From the NCBI GenBank assembly GCA_947570135.1, contig CANOTP010000001.1:360801-424800 (forward strand): a DNA stretch of 64,000 bases. The letters are read 5' to 3'. The translations under genes were made by a program, and so were the position numbers. This DNA is from an uncultured Candidatus Melainabacteria bacterium. GTDB lineage: Bacteria > Cyanobacteriota > Vampirovibrionia > Gastranaerophilales > Gastranaerophilaceae. Positions within the stretch are counted from its first letter, which is position 1, and each line of letters opens with the position of its first letter. This document shows, one piece after another, positions 8,254 through 15,081 of the stretch. The notes under the pieces were generated by a model. It was not told the DNA's origin. It did not search any database and was given only the letters and a program-made list of their open reading frames with translations.

Positions 8254-9076
8254 TAATCTTATAAATTCACAGGAATTAGAATCAACAATTTATTCCCCGC
8301 AAGGCGAGTTTGACGCAAATGACGGTATCGGGATTCTGGTTGATATGGCAAAACAGGGTAAAATTGACCCGTGGCATATTGATATTCTTGATGTAACGGA
8401 AAAATATCTAGCAAGAATGATTGAATTAAAATCTCTAAATCTTCGAGTTGCAAGCAGAACTTTATTGTTTGCTTCAATCTTATGCCGTTTACAGTCAAAT
8501 GTTTTGGCAGGGTTAACTTTAGATGAGTTTCAGGATGAACCCGAGCAGGATGTAATTTATGATGATGATGGGTTTATTGTTGATTACGCGGATGAAAACG
8601 AGGAATTTATTCCGACAAGTAACGTTGTAAGTTTTGATGAAGCCTTGCAGCGTCGTACAAGTATTCGTTTGAACCGTAATCGTGTTGTTACATTGAAAGA
8701 CTTGATTAAGCAGTTAGAGTTTTACGAAAAACTTGAAAAACGTGCGTCTATGAAAAGTGCTCATGAACGTGCTAAACGCCATGTTAGAAACTATTCAAGG
8801 TTAACGCCTGAAGAGATTGTTTCTATGGCGCATGAAGAATATATCGAAGAATCAGTTTTAAAATTAAAAGATAATTTGGAACAAATATTTAATCATCAGG
8901 ATAAAATCGAGCTTAATGAATTAACAATACTCGGTATGGATAAAATCAGCGCTTATCTTGCGTTGTTGTTTTTAAGTCGAGATACTGATTATGAGCTTGA
9001 ACAGGAAGAGTTTTATTCTGATTTATATGTTGTAAAAGGTGGTAGAAATGTCGCAGCAGTTGAAATCCAGAATTGA
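8240..9076 (+). CDS. scpA: segregation and condensation protein A
   Basis: 278 residues. The N-terminal kleisin segment GPL-like region reads GEFDANDGIGILVDMAKQ, followed by DPWHIDILDVTEKYL, which binds the SMC neck. A middle acidic linker (about residues 90-130) and a C-terminal winged helix for the SMC head complete the kleisin layout. It overlaps the end of smc by 14 nt; an alternative ATG lies 6 nt further in. ScpA bridges the two SMC heads. Translation is probably coupled to smc. Confidence 0.93.
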   Translation: MTMNNNLINSQELESTIYSPQGEFDANDGIGILVDMAKQGKIDPWHIDILDVTEKYLARMIELKSLNLRVASRTLLFASILCRLQSNVLAGLTLDEFQDEPEQDVIYDDDGFIVDYADENEEFIPTSNVVSFDEALQRRTSIRLNRNRVVTLKDLIKQLEFYEKLEKRASMKSAHERAKRHVRNYSRLTPEEIVSMAHEEYIEESVLKLKDNLEQIFNHQDKIELNELTILGMDKISAYLALLFLSRDTDYELEQEEFYSDLYVVKGGRNVAAVEIQN

Positions 9077-9563
9077 AACGGTATTGTTTGTAACGGCAAA
9101 AGCTCTGTCGGTTGAAGAGATTGCCGCATATTTAGATGTTGAAGCCGAAGAAGTTGAAGAAGCTATTTTAGAGCTCATTATGGATTATGCATCTCGTGAC
9201 GGGGCGCTTGAAATTGATGATGAGAACGGTTATATTTTGCAGGTAAAAGAAGAATATAGCGATATCGTCGAAAAAATTTGTCCGATTGATTTGTCACCTG
9301 CTGTTTTAAGAACACTTCTTGTTATCGCACTTAAAGAACCTATCCGCCAGACTGAGCTTGTAAAACTTCGCTCGGCAGCCTATGAACATGTAGCTGAACT
9401 TGTTGAAAAAGGTTTGGTAGCAAAACAAAAAGACAAAAACGGCAGAAGTATTAATGTTAAAACGACTGCAAAGTTTGCGGAATACTTTAAATTAAAGGGT
9501 GATACAAGAGCTTTGGCACGACAACTGGAAATGGATTTGGAAGAAAAGAAAGCTGATGCGTAA
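9048..9563 (+). CDS. scpB: segregation and condensation protein B
   Basis: 171 residues with two winged-helix domains: LKSRIETVLFVTAKALSVEE opens the first, and PAVLRTLLVIALKEPIRQTE the second, where ScpB proteins usually have a fuller ALAIIAY-type motif. I start at the ATG at 9048, which has AAAGGTGG just upstream, rather than a GTG nine bases earlier. It overlaps the end of scpA by 29 nt. ScpB dimers bind ScpA and complete the SMC condensin complex. Confidence 0.9.
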   Translation: MSQQLKSRIETVLFVTAKALSVEEIAAYLDVEAEEVEEAILELIMDYASRDGALEIDDENGYILQVKEEYSDIVEKICPIDLSPAVLRTLLVIALKEPIRQTELVKLRSAAYEHVAELVEKGLVAKQKDKNGRSINVKTTAKFAEYFKLKGDTRALARQLEMDLEEKKADA

Positions 9564-10833
9564 AGTTTTACTTGGAATATTATTTTTGGTATTGGTTGCG
9601 GCTTTGTTGTATAAGTCACCGTTTTCGGCACTTTTTAATTATAACAGGGCAAAGGCTTTATATGACGGTGGGAAGTACGAACAGGCGCTGCCGTATTTTG
9701 AAAAATCTCTTTTTTCGGATAATAAAGGGATTCAGGCAAGATATTATTACGTAATGGCACTGTCTAAATCAAAACCGACATATTCCGTTCAGAAAAAACT
9801 CTATGAAATGGCGGTCGGCTTACCGCAGGATGAAGCGGCAAAAGTTGCAAAAGCTCAAGCCTCAGCACTCAGATATAAGCTTTTGAAAGGCGTTGATAAT
9901 AATTATATTTATAACGCAGCAATGGGGAATGATATTTTAAGGTGGGATATTAAATCTTTTCCGTTAAAGGTTTATATTGAACGAGTTTCAGATGTTCCCG
10001 ATTATTATTGCCCTGCAATAAAAACGGCGTTAGAGGCTTGGAGTGAGCGAACTAATTTTGTAAAATTTGATTTGGTTGAAACTCCTGACGGCGCTGATAT
10101 TTTGATTAAATTTAAAGATATTCCTTCGAATATTTGCACAGGCGGAGTTTGCAGGTATTCGGTTGCCTACACCGAACCTAATGTCGGAAAAGAAAATGTT
10201 TTACAAAATATGAGTCTGACTTTTTATAAGACAAACCCGTTAAATAAGCCGTTTACAAATTTGGAGATTTATAACACCGCAGTCCATGAAATCGGTCATA
10301 CTCTGGGTATAATGGGACACAGTGAAAATCCTTCTGATATTATGTTTGCGACAAAAGACGGTGAAGCTTCGGTTTATCGAGCTTATAATTCATTATCAAT
10401 GCGGGATTTAAGAACTCTGGCACTTTTATACAGGTTAAAACCGACAATTTCTAATGTGAAAGACTTATCAAGTGAGAATTTTTACTATGCTCCGTTAATT
10501 ATCGGAGGAGATGAAGTCAGGCTGCAAAAGAAATTAACCGAGTATAAACGATACATTCAACAATATCCGAATATCGCATCAGGCTATATAAACTTAGCTA
10601 CAGTATACGCGGATTTAGGTGATTTTGATTCAACGCTGAAACTTCTTAATCAGGCAGAAAAGCTTGTTAAAAACGATGATGAAAAGTATTTGATAAATTA
10701 TAATAAAGCGGTTTTACATTTTAACACTCAGGAATATTCTTTGGCATTAGAATATGCAAATCGTGCAAAATCTATAAAGAGTAATCAGGGAGTAGATGAG
10801 TTAATATCTGAGATAGAAAAACTTACAAAATAA
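9556..10833 (+). CDS. membrane-anchored matrixin-like metalloprotease with TPR repeats
   Basis: 425 residues. An N-terminal signal anchor (MRKVLLGILFLVLVAALLY) is followed by a TPR-like unit (YNRAKALYDGGKYEQALPYF). A metzincin protease domain has the zinc site HEIGHTLGIMGH (about 244-255) and a Met-turn-like SDIMFA shortly after. Two further TPR-like repeats lie at the C-terminus. All three zinc ligands are present, so it should be active, acting outside the membrane. The start at 9556 overlaps the scpB stop by 8 nt; a longer open frame starting in scpB is unlikely because it would precede the signal. The next gene is a prepilin 12 nt downstream, so a role in surface protein processing is possible but unproven. 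Confidence 0.82.
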   Translation: MRKVLLGILFLVLVAALLYKSPFSALFNYNRAKALYDGGKYEQALPYFEKSLFSDNKGIQARYYYVMALSKSKPTYSVQKKLYEMAVGLPQDEAAKVAKAQASALRYKLLKGVDNNYIYNAAMGNDILRWDIKSFPLKVYIERVSDVPDYYCPAIKTALEAWSERTNFVKFDLVETPDGADILIKFKDIPSNICTGGVCRYSVAYTEPNVGKENVLQNMSLTFYKTNPLNKPFTNLEIYNTAVHEIGHTLGIMGHSENPSDIMFATKDGEASVYRAYNSLSMRDLRTLALLYRLKPTISNVKDLSSENFYYAPLIIGGDEVRLQKKLTEYKRYIQQYPNIASGYINLATVYADLGDFDSTLKLLNQAEKLVKNDDEKYLINYNKAVLHFNTQEYSLALEYANRAKSIKSNQGVDELISEIEKLTK

Positions 10834-10908
10834 AGGAGGAAAAGTATGAAAAATCAAGCTATGACTAGTATCTCGGGAGGGGTAACTTTTACGGCTCAGG
10901 ATTGGTAG
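10834..10908 (+). other. conserved prepilin 5' module, copy 1 (short ORF with G-rich core)
   Basis: After a strong ribosome site (AAAGGAGG) an ATG at 10846 opens a 20-codon frame, MKNQAMTSISGGVTFTAQDW, ending at TAG 10906-10908. The core TCGGGAGGGGTAACTTTT begins exactly 27 nt after the ATG, as in the copies at 47114 and 63917. The G-run here is interrupted by an A (GGGAGGGG, 10875-10882). The prepilin frame is open only from 10869 onward and is reached by gaining one base, or a -1 shift, inside this core. Confidence 0.7.
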
Positions 10909-11687
10909 GAATTTTTCGTCACTCTGAACTTGATTCAGAGTCTATCCATGCCAATAAAAACCCCTTACTGGAAGAATCGACATTGATAGATTCTGACGTA
11001 CGTCAGAATGACAGAAAATTTGCATTTACCCTTGCAGAAGTATTAATTACCCTAGGTATAATCGGTGTTGTTGCAGCGATGACTATTCCGAATTTAATGA
11101 ATACATATAAAGCTAAGCGTTTACAGACTCAGTTTTTGAAAACTTATTCTGTAGTTCAACAAGCATTTAAGCAAATGGAAGCGGATGATGTGTCTTTAGA
11201 TCCTTCAACTTATGACAGGCATGAAAATCCTTTTTATAATATTTTTAAACAATATTTTAAAGGGGTTACGTATTGTAAGTCCTCCAGTAAGGCTTGTTAC
11301 AGCTTGCAAGATGTTCAGGGTGGTTATAAAAATTTGACGGGCAATAGTAAACTTGCAAGTACTTATTTTGATGATTGTCAGTTTGTATTGCCGGATGGTA
11401 CATTGATAAATATTGATAGTCCATATATTCCAGGGGTAAGCCGAGTATGGGTTATGCCGGATATAAACGGTTATAATAATCCACCTAATCGCTTAGGATA
11501 TGATCTTTTTGTATTTGAGTTTAAGGATGGCGAACTGAGAACAATGGGCAGCGAAGGAACAATGTATTCAGATATGGATAAGTATTGTTCATTAACAAGT
11601 TCTGAGGCTTTAAACGGTATGGCTTGTTCTCATAAAGCAAAAACAGATACAGATTATTTTAAATGGGTTGTAAAAAACGTTAAATAA
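10846..11687 (+). CDS. prepilin-like protein, reading frame split at the G-rich core
   Basis: The body is an open frame ending at 11687; the only conventional in-frame start after the last upstream stop is a TTG at 10902 with no ribosome site. Reading from the ATG at 10846 with one base gained near 10875-10882 gives a continuous protein of about 280 residues: MKN...ISGGGNF, a 95-bp repeat-encoded stretch, then KFAFTLAEVLITLG and a pilin helix. The cleavage site would be A|F rather than the usual G|F. The body resembles the prepilin at 48788 (both have DINGYNxPPN and FxDGEL(R/K)xMG). The long intact frame argues against decay. It could be expressed by recoding, by slippage, or not at all. It lies 12 nt behind the metalloprotease gene. 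Confidence 0.7.
10918..11012. repeat. 95-bp palindrome-ended repeat inserted in frame in the prepilin leader
   Basis: The left end GTCACTCTGAACTTGATTCAGAGTC contains an 8-bp stem (ACTCTGAA/TTCAGAGT). The right end holds a perfect 20-bp palindrome at 10990-11009 (ATTCTGACGTACGTCAGAAT). Read as inverted termini the ends match closely (GTCAyTCTGA...TCTATC). It encodes about 32 residues (from HSELDSESI to VRQND) between the module and the FTLAE motif, and keeps the frame open. Related sequence lies at 13503 and, more distantly, at 60219. Confidence 0.65.
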
Positions 11688-12306
11688 ATGATTCGTGACA
11701 GTCAGTTCCGCCTGTTTTAATAAGGTTGTATTTATCGGCAAATGATTCTATCTGTTCGGGGTTGGAGAATTTTATATATTTTCTCCACCTCGGGTATGGG
11801 TAGTAAACTTCTATTCCGTCTAAACCAATGTCTTTTAAATCTTTAACAAATTTTTCTAAATTCAGTGCCCAGCAGCAGGCAGGATGAGCAAGAACAGCGA
11901 TTCCGCCCAAGGTGTGGATTGCTTTAATCAGTTCTTTTATATCCCGTTTTGCAAAAATTCTTACGATATCTGCTTCTGTTTCCTTTTTGTTTTTTGCAAG
12001 AAAAGGCTTTAGGAATTCATTATTAACATCAATTCCATAAGCTAAAAGGTGCAGAAAAATGTATTTGTACCATACATCAAATTCAACCGCGGGAATTACA
12101 TCCGTGTTCGGGTTATCAATATGCCCTTGAACCGTATTATGATCTGATATTGCAAATGCTTTCAGATTCTTTTCTTTGGCTTGTGATACTATATTTTCAA
12201 ATGTTGCTTTTCCATCAGAGTAAGTCGAGTGGATATGTAAATTCACCCTTCCGTTTTCATAATCTTCTTTTGTAAAAGATTTTATCAGTTCTTTATAATT
12301 TATCAT
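11680..12306 (-). CDS. PHP-domain metal-dependent phosphoesterase
   Basis: 208 residues. Metal-binding motifs of the PHP superfamily are present: NLHIHSTYSDGK (H-x-H, D), AISDHNT (DH), later IHTLGGIAVLAHPAC (H), and near the C-terminus GGTDCHE (D-x-H). The compact single-domain form resembles TrpH/YciV-type enzymes that hydrolyse 3',5'-nucleotide bisphosphates or short oligonucleotides. It converges with the prepilin gene, overlapping it by 8 nt, and is divergent from the membrane protein gene at 12353 across a 42-bp dyad. The exact substrate is not visible. Confidence 0.85.
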   Translation of the reverse strand: MINYKELIKSFTKEDYENGRVNLHIHSTYSDGKATFENIVSQAKEKNLKAFAISDHNTVQGHIDNPNTDVIPAVEFDVWYKYIFLHLLAYGIDVNNEFLKPFLAKNKKETEADIVRIFAKRDIKELIKAIHTLGGIAVLAHPACCWALNLEKFVKDLKDIGLDGIEVYYPYPRWRKYIKFSNPEQIESFADKYNLIKTGGTDCHESFI

Positions 12307-12310
12307 CTAA

Positions 12311-12352
12311 AAAGCCCTATTTGTAATAAAATTATATTACAAAGGAGGCTTT
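12311..12352. promoter_or_regulatory. 42-bp symmetric dyad between divergent genes, covers a ribosome site
   Basis: The arms are AAAGCC-N3-TTTGTAAT, an 8-base centre, then ATTACAAA-N3-GGCTTT, with identical spacing on both sides. It fills the whole gap between the PHP gene (starts at 12306, minus) and the membrane protein gene (starts at 12353, plus). The right arm contains the AAAGGAGG ribosome site of the latter. It could be an operator or an RNA hairpin that hides the ribosome site. Confidence 0.5.
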
Positions 12353-13273
12353 ATGTCCAAGTATGAAATAAAAAACAGTATATTGTCTGTTTTAGCTGAG
12401 AGTATAAAGATTTATTTTACCAATATTGATAAGTTTTTTGTTTATATGTTGTTTCCCGTATTCGGGCAAATTCTTGGAATAGCACTTGCTTTCGGGTTTT
12501 CGTTAGGCTTTGGTGAGAAAATCGCACAAAGAGTTGACAGTGTTTCTCATGCATTGCTTTTGATTATATTGCTTGCTCTGCCGGGGTTGTTAATTTTTGC
12601 AAAAGCCTTCTGGGATTTTATGGTTGCTTATGTTGCACTTAACTCAATGACAGAAGGGGCAATAAGTACGGGTAAAGTTTATGATTTTCAATCACATAAC
12701 GAAGTTGCAACAAGAAGAACTTTTAAGTATGTGTTATTTCTGGCTTCTGTCGGAATTTTAAGCGGTCTTGCAAGTAATATTCTGCTGATGATACCGGGAT
12801 TTATTTTGTGGATTTATTTTATACTCGTTTTTCAGGTATTCACGTTTGAGCAGGAATTGGGTGTTGTCGATTGTTTTAAACGGAGTTTAGCGATTGTTCG
12901 CGGAAACTGGCTCAGAACGGTTATAATCCTTGCTATTTTATGGTTTTTCTCTATTTATATAATCACGGTCGGTGTGAGTGTTGTATTTGATTACCTGAAC
13001 TTAACCGACAAAATTTGCGAGATGTTTAATTTTATAACCAATATGATTCCGCTTGATTTTACAAACAAGGTTCTGACATATTTTCATTATCCGATAATCA
13101 CGCCTGATATGATTTCAAAATCAATATTTTATACAATACTTTCAACAATAGTAATGGGGTTGACGCTGCCTATCAGAAGTATTTGCTGGACATTGTGGTA
13201 TGTTAATCTATCTGATGTAAACAGAAAAAAAGATGTTCCTGTGAGGAAAAAAAGAGTAAAATCAGAGGAATAA
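12353..13273 (+). CDS. multi-pass membrane protein of unknown function
   Basis: 306 residues with about six hydrophobic segments (near residues 27-52, 63-85, 120-165 as a long pair, 183-215 and 265-290) separated by short loops, and a basic C-terminal tail (KKDVPVRKKRVK). The layout, with a cytoplasmic amphipathic start and repeated FxxSLAIVRGNW-like turns before helices, resembles the broad group of integral proteins related to YciC and the glycerophosphodiesterase membrane domain, but I cannot assign a family. Ribosome site AAAGGAGG lies inside a strong dyad. It is followed after 3 nt by a small zinc-ribbon protein. Confidence 0.7.
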   Translation: MSKYEIKNSILSVLAESIKIYFTNIDKFFVYMLFPVFGQILGIALAFGFSLGFGEKIAQRVDSVSHALLLIILLALPGLLIFAKAFWDFMVAYVALNSMTEGAISTGKVYDFQSHNEVATRRTFKYVLFLASVGILSGLASNILLMIPGFILWIYFILVFQVFTFEQELGVVDCFKRSLAIVRGNWLRTVIILAILWFFSIYIITVGVSVVFDYLNLTDKICEMFNFITNMIPLDFTNKVLTYFHYPIITPDMISKSIFYTILSTIVMGLTLPIRSICWTLWYVNLSDVNRKKDVPVRKKRVKSEE

Positions 13274-13276
13274 TTT

Positions 13277-13495
13277 ATGTTTGTATGCAAAAATTGTAAA
13301 TCCGTTGATAAGTTTGAATTGATGTTTTCGCCCGATTATACGGGAGGAAAGAACTTTTCAAGACGCTATAACGATAAAGGAGAAATTGAAATTACCGTTG
13401 ACGGTTATATATTTGTGCCGGATTTACAGTTTATGAATGAACATGCGGTATGCAGGTATTGCGGACAGATTTATATATGGGACTACGAGGGGTAA
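13277..13495 (+). CDS. small zinc-ribbon protein
   Basis: 72 residues with two CxxC knuckles, CKNC near the N-terminus (residues 4-7) and CRYC near the C-terminus (about 59-62), separated by a charged segment. This is the arrangement of a zinc ribbon. The start lies 3 nt after the membrane protein gene, so the two are probably cotranscribed. No specific family recognised; it could be a nucleic-acid or protein-binding accessory. Confidence 0.65.
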   Translation: MFVCKNCKSVDKFELMFSPDYTGGKNFSRRYNDKGEIEITVDGYIFVPDLQFMNEHAVCRYCGQIYIWDYEG

Positions 13496-13502
13496 ATATA
13501 TT

Positions 13503-13528
13503 GTCATTCTGAACTTGATTCAGAATCT
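13503..13528. repeat. solo palindromic repeat unit
   Basis: GTCATTCTGAACTTGATTCAGAATCT, containing an 8-bp stem ATTCTGAA/TTCAGAAT around a 5-base loop. It is a close relative (two differences over the first 26 bases) of the left end of the repeat inside the prepilin leader at 10918, and lies between the zinc-ribbon gene and rph. Confidence 0.6.
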
Positions 13529-13556
13529 TTGATATGAAAAAATAAGGAGAAATGAT

Positions 13557-14252
13557 ATGAGAATAGAAAACCGACAAAATAATGAAACAAGAGAGATTAA
13601 GTTTACAAGAAATTATACAAAACATGCACCGGGTTCGGTATTAGTTGAATTTGGCGATACAAAGGTTATCACAACCGCATCAGTCGAAACAGGCAAGCCA
13701 AAATGGATGGATAAAGAAGATAATCGCGGATGGTTGACTGCCGAATATTCTTTATTACCGTCTTCAACTTCAACAAGATGCCAAAGAGAACGTACAAAGA
13801 TTTCAGGCAGAACCCAGGAAATCCAAAGACTAATTGGCAGAAGCTTGAGAGCTTGTGTTGATTTAGAAAAAATGCCAGATTTAACAATAACAATTGACGC
13901 TGATGTAATCCAAGCAGACGGCGGAACCCGTACGGCAAGTATTTGCGGAGGTTTTGTAGCGCTGTCTGATGCTGTGGGAAAACTTATATCTGACGGAACA
14001 TTAAAAGGAAATCCGATAATTGAACCTGTTGCAGCGATTTCAGCTGGAATTGTTGACGGTGAGGTCCGTTTAGACTTAAACTACGCAGAAGATTCTCATG
14101 CTCAGGTTGATTCAAATGTTGTTTTAACCAAAAGCGGTAAGATTATCGAGTTCCAGACAACTGCGGAAGGTAAACCTTATGAGTTTGACAAAATGATCGA
14201 AATATTTAATCTGGCTCAAAAAGGCATAAACGAAATTATTGCAAAATATTAG
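13557..14252 (+). CDS. rph: ribonuclease PH
   Basis: 231 residues, standard length. [20 protein letters not shown] is the family N-terminus (R-x2-N-x-R-x6-Y). [14 protein letters not shown] and the RSLRACVDL and [14 protein letters not shown] segments match the phosphate-binding and catalytic core. The enzyme trims 3' ends of tRNA precursors by phosphorolysis. The site AAGGAG precedes the ATG. Two small genes follow closely, but they look unrelated in function. Confidence 0.95.
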   Translation: MRIENRQNNETREIKFTRNYTKHAPGSVLVEFGDTKVITTASVETGKPKWMDKEDNRGWLTAEYSLLPSSTSTRCQRERTKISGRTQEIQRLIGRSLRACVDLEKMPDLTITIDADVIQADGGTRTASICGGFVALSDAVGKLISDGTLKGNPIIEPVAAISAGIVDGEVRLDLNYAEDSHAQVDSNVVLTKSGKIIEFQTTAEGKPYEFDKMIEIFNLAQKGINEIIAKY

Positions 14253-14273
14253 GTTTTGGAGTATGCTCTTGCT

Positions 14274-14621
14274 ATGCAAAAATTAGGATTGTATCTGTTG
14301 GTTTTAATATTATTCACAGGGCTTTGTGTTGAGTGTCGAACTAAAAAGTCTGATATCTCAGTACAGTCTACTCAAGGGCTTGAAAGTTCCAATGAGCAGG
14401 CCTTGGAAAACTCTAAGCCTTCAAAAGCCGATAAAAATGAACAAAAAGAAAGACAAAATCGTTCTAATGAATATATAAAGCTAAAAAATAAAATACTAAG
14501 ACATGATACAAGAAGGTTACATAAAGAAAAAGAATTAGAATATTTAGAGTATAGGTTAGAGTTAAAAAAACAAAAGTTAGAATCATTAGGTTCTGATGTT
14601 GTGAAAGGAGAAGAAGAATGA
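14274..14621 (+). CDS. membrane-anchored coiled-coil protein, unknown
   Basis: About 115 residues from the ATG at 14274 (MQKLGLYLLVLILFTGLC); a TTG 18 nt earlier is also possible, and GGAG sits between them. One hydrophobic segment (residues 4-19) is followed by a Ser/Gln-rich linker and a highly charged helix (KDKI-type heptads, about 60-110). The cysteine after LFTGL is not a good lipobox, so a simple signal anchor is more likely than a lipoprotein. Its stop overlaps the start of the next gene (ATGA), so the two are translationally coupled. Function unknown. Confidence 0.55.
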   Translation: MQKLGLYLLVLILFTGLCVECRTKKSDISVQSTQGLESSNEQALENSKPSKADKNEQKERQNRSNEYIKLKNKILRHDTRRLHKEKELEYLEYRLELKKQKLESLGSDVVKGEEE

Positions 14622-14962
14622 AGAAATTATTAGTATCATTAATGGCGTTAAGTATTGTCGCAATGGGGTCAGTATCATTTGCAGGATCTCTTTCAAGTGC
14701 GTTAAATAATGCTGCAAATACCGTAAATAAAAAAGAACAAGCTATGACTCGAGCTCAAAAAGATGCTCAGGCAAGACAAAAAGCAAGAGAAAAAGAGATT
14801 CAAAAACAAAGAGAAGCTAACCAAAAAGCAGCAGAACAAAGAAAAAAAGAATGGGAAAAGAAACAAGCTCAAGCAAAAAAAGACGCTGAAGCAAGACAAA
14901 AAGCCCGTCAAAAAGAAGTTCAAAAGAAAAAAGATGCGTGGAATACACTAATCGGTAAATAA
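14618..14962 (+). CDS. exported Lys/Gln/Ala-rich helical protein
   Basis: 114 residues. A clear signal peptide (MKKLLVSLMALSIVAMGSVSFA|G) is followed by an almost uninterrupted charged helix with an internal duplication: KDAQARQKAREKEIQKQ and KDAEARQKARQKEVQKK are about 41 residues apart. The ribosome site GGAGAAGA is good. It overlaps the previous gene by 4 nt and is followed by a strong hairpin. Probably a periplasmic coiled-coil protein; no family assigned. Confidence 0.7.
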   Translation: MKKLLVSLMALSIVAMGSVSFAGSLSSALNNAANTVNKKEQAMTRAQKDAQARQKAREKEIQKQREANQKAAEQRKKEWEKKQAQAKKDAEARQKARQKEVQKKKDAWNTLIGK

Positions 14963-14980
14963 TTTTTACAAATACAGTGA

Positions 14981-15014
14981 ACGGCGGATTTTTACGAATG
15001 TAAAAATCCGCCGT
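14981..15014. terminator. 15-bp perfect stem-loop
   Basis: ACGGCGGATTTTTAC, loop GAAT, then GTAAAAATCCGCCGT. The stem is perfect but has no T-run after it. It lies between the exported helical protein and the ilvB promoter and most likely ends the upstream operon. Confidence 0.6.
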
Positions 15015-15019
15015 ATTCC

Positions 15020-15048
15020 TTGATATCAAAAAATATCCGTGGTATCAT
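15020..15048 (+). promoter_or_regulatory. promoter of the acetolactate synthase gene
   Basis: TTGATA (15020-15025), 17-bp spacer, TATCAT (15043-15048), ending 33 bases before the start at 15082. No attenuator-like leader peptide was seen. Confidence 0.6.
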
Positions 15049-15081
15049 TAAACAAGTCAGATAAGGGAAATACATTTATTC

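Noticed and set aside
13431..13625. Minus-strand frame containing ILNQVQND
   Set aside because: It is the translation of the palindromic repeat at 13503 plus the start of rph on the other strand; no ribosome site.
14702..15029. Several Phe/Leu/Ser- or Lys-rich frames over the exported helical protein
   Set aside because: They are shadow frames caused by its AAA/GAA/CAA-rich repeats; only the frame with a signal peptide and ribosome site is credible.
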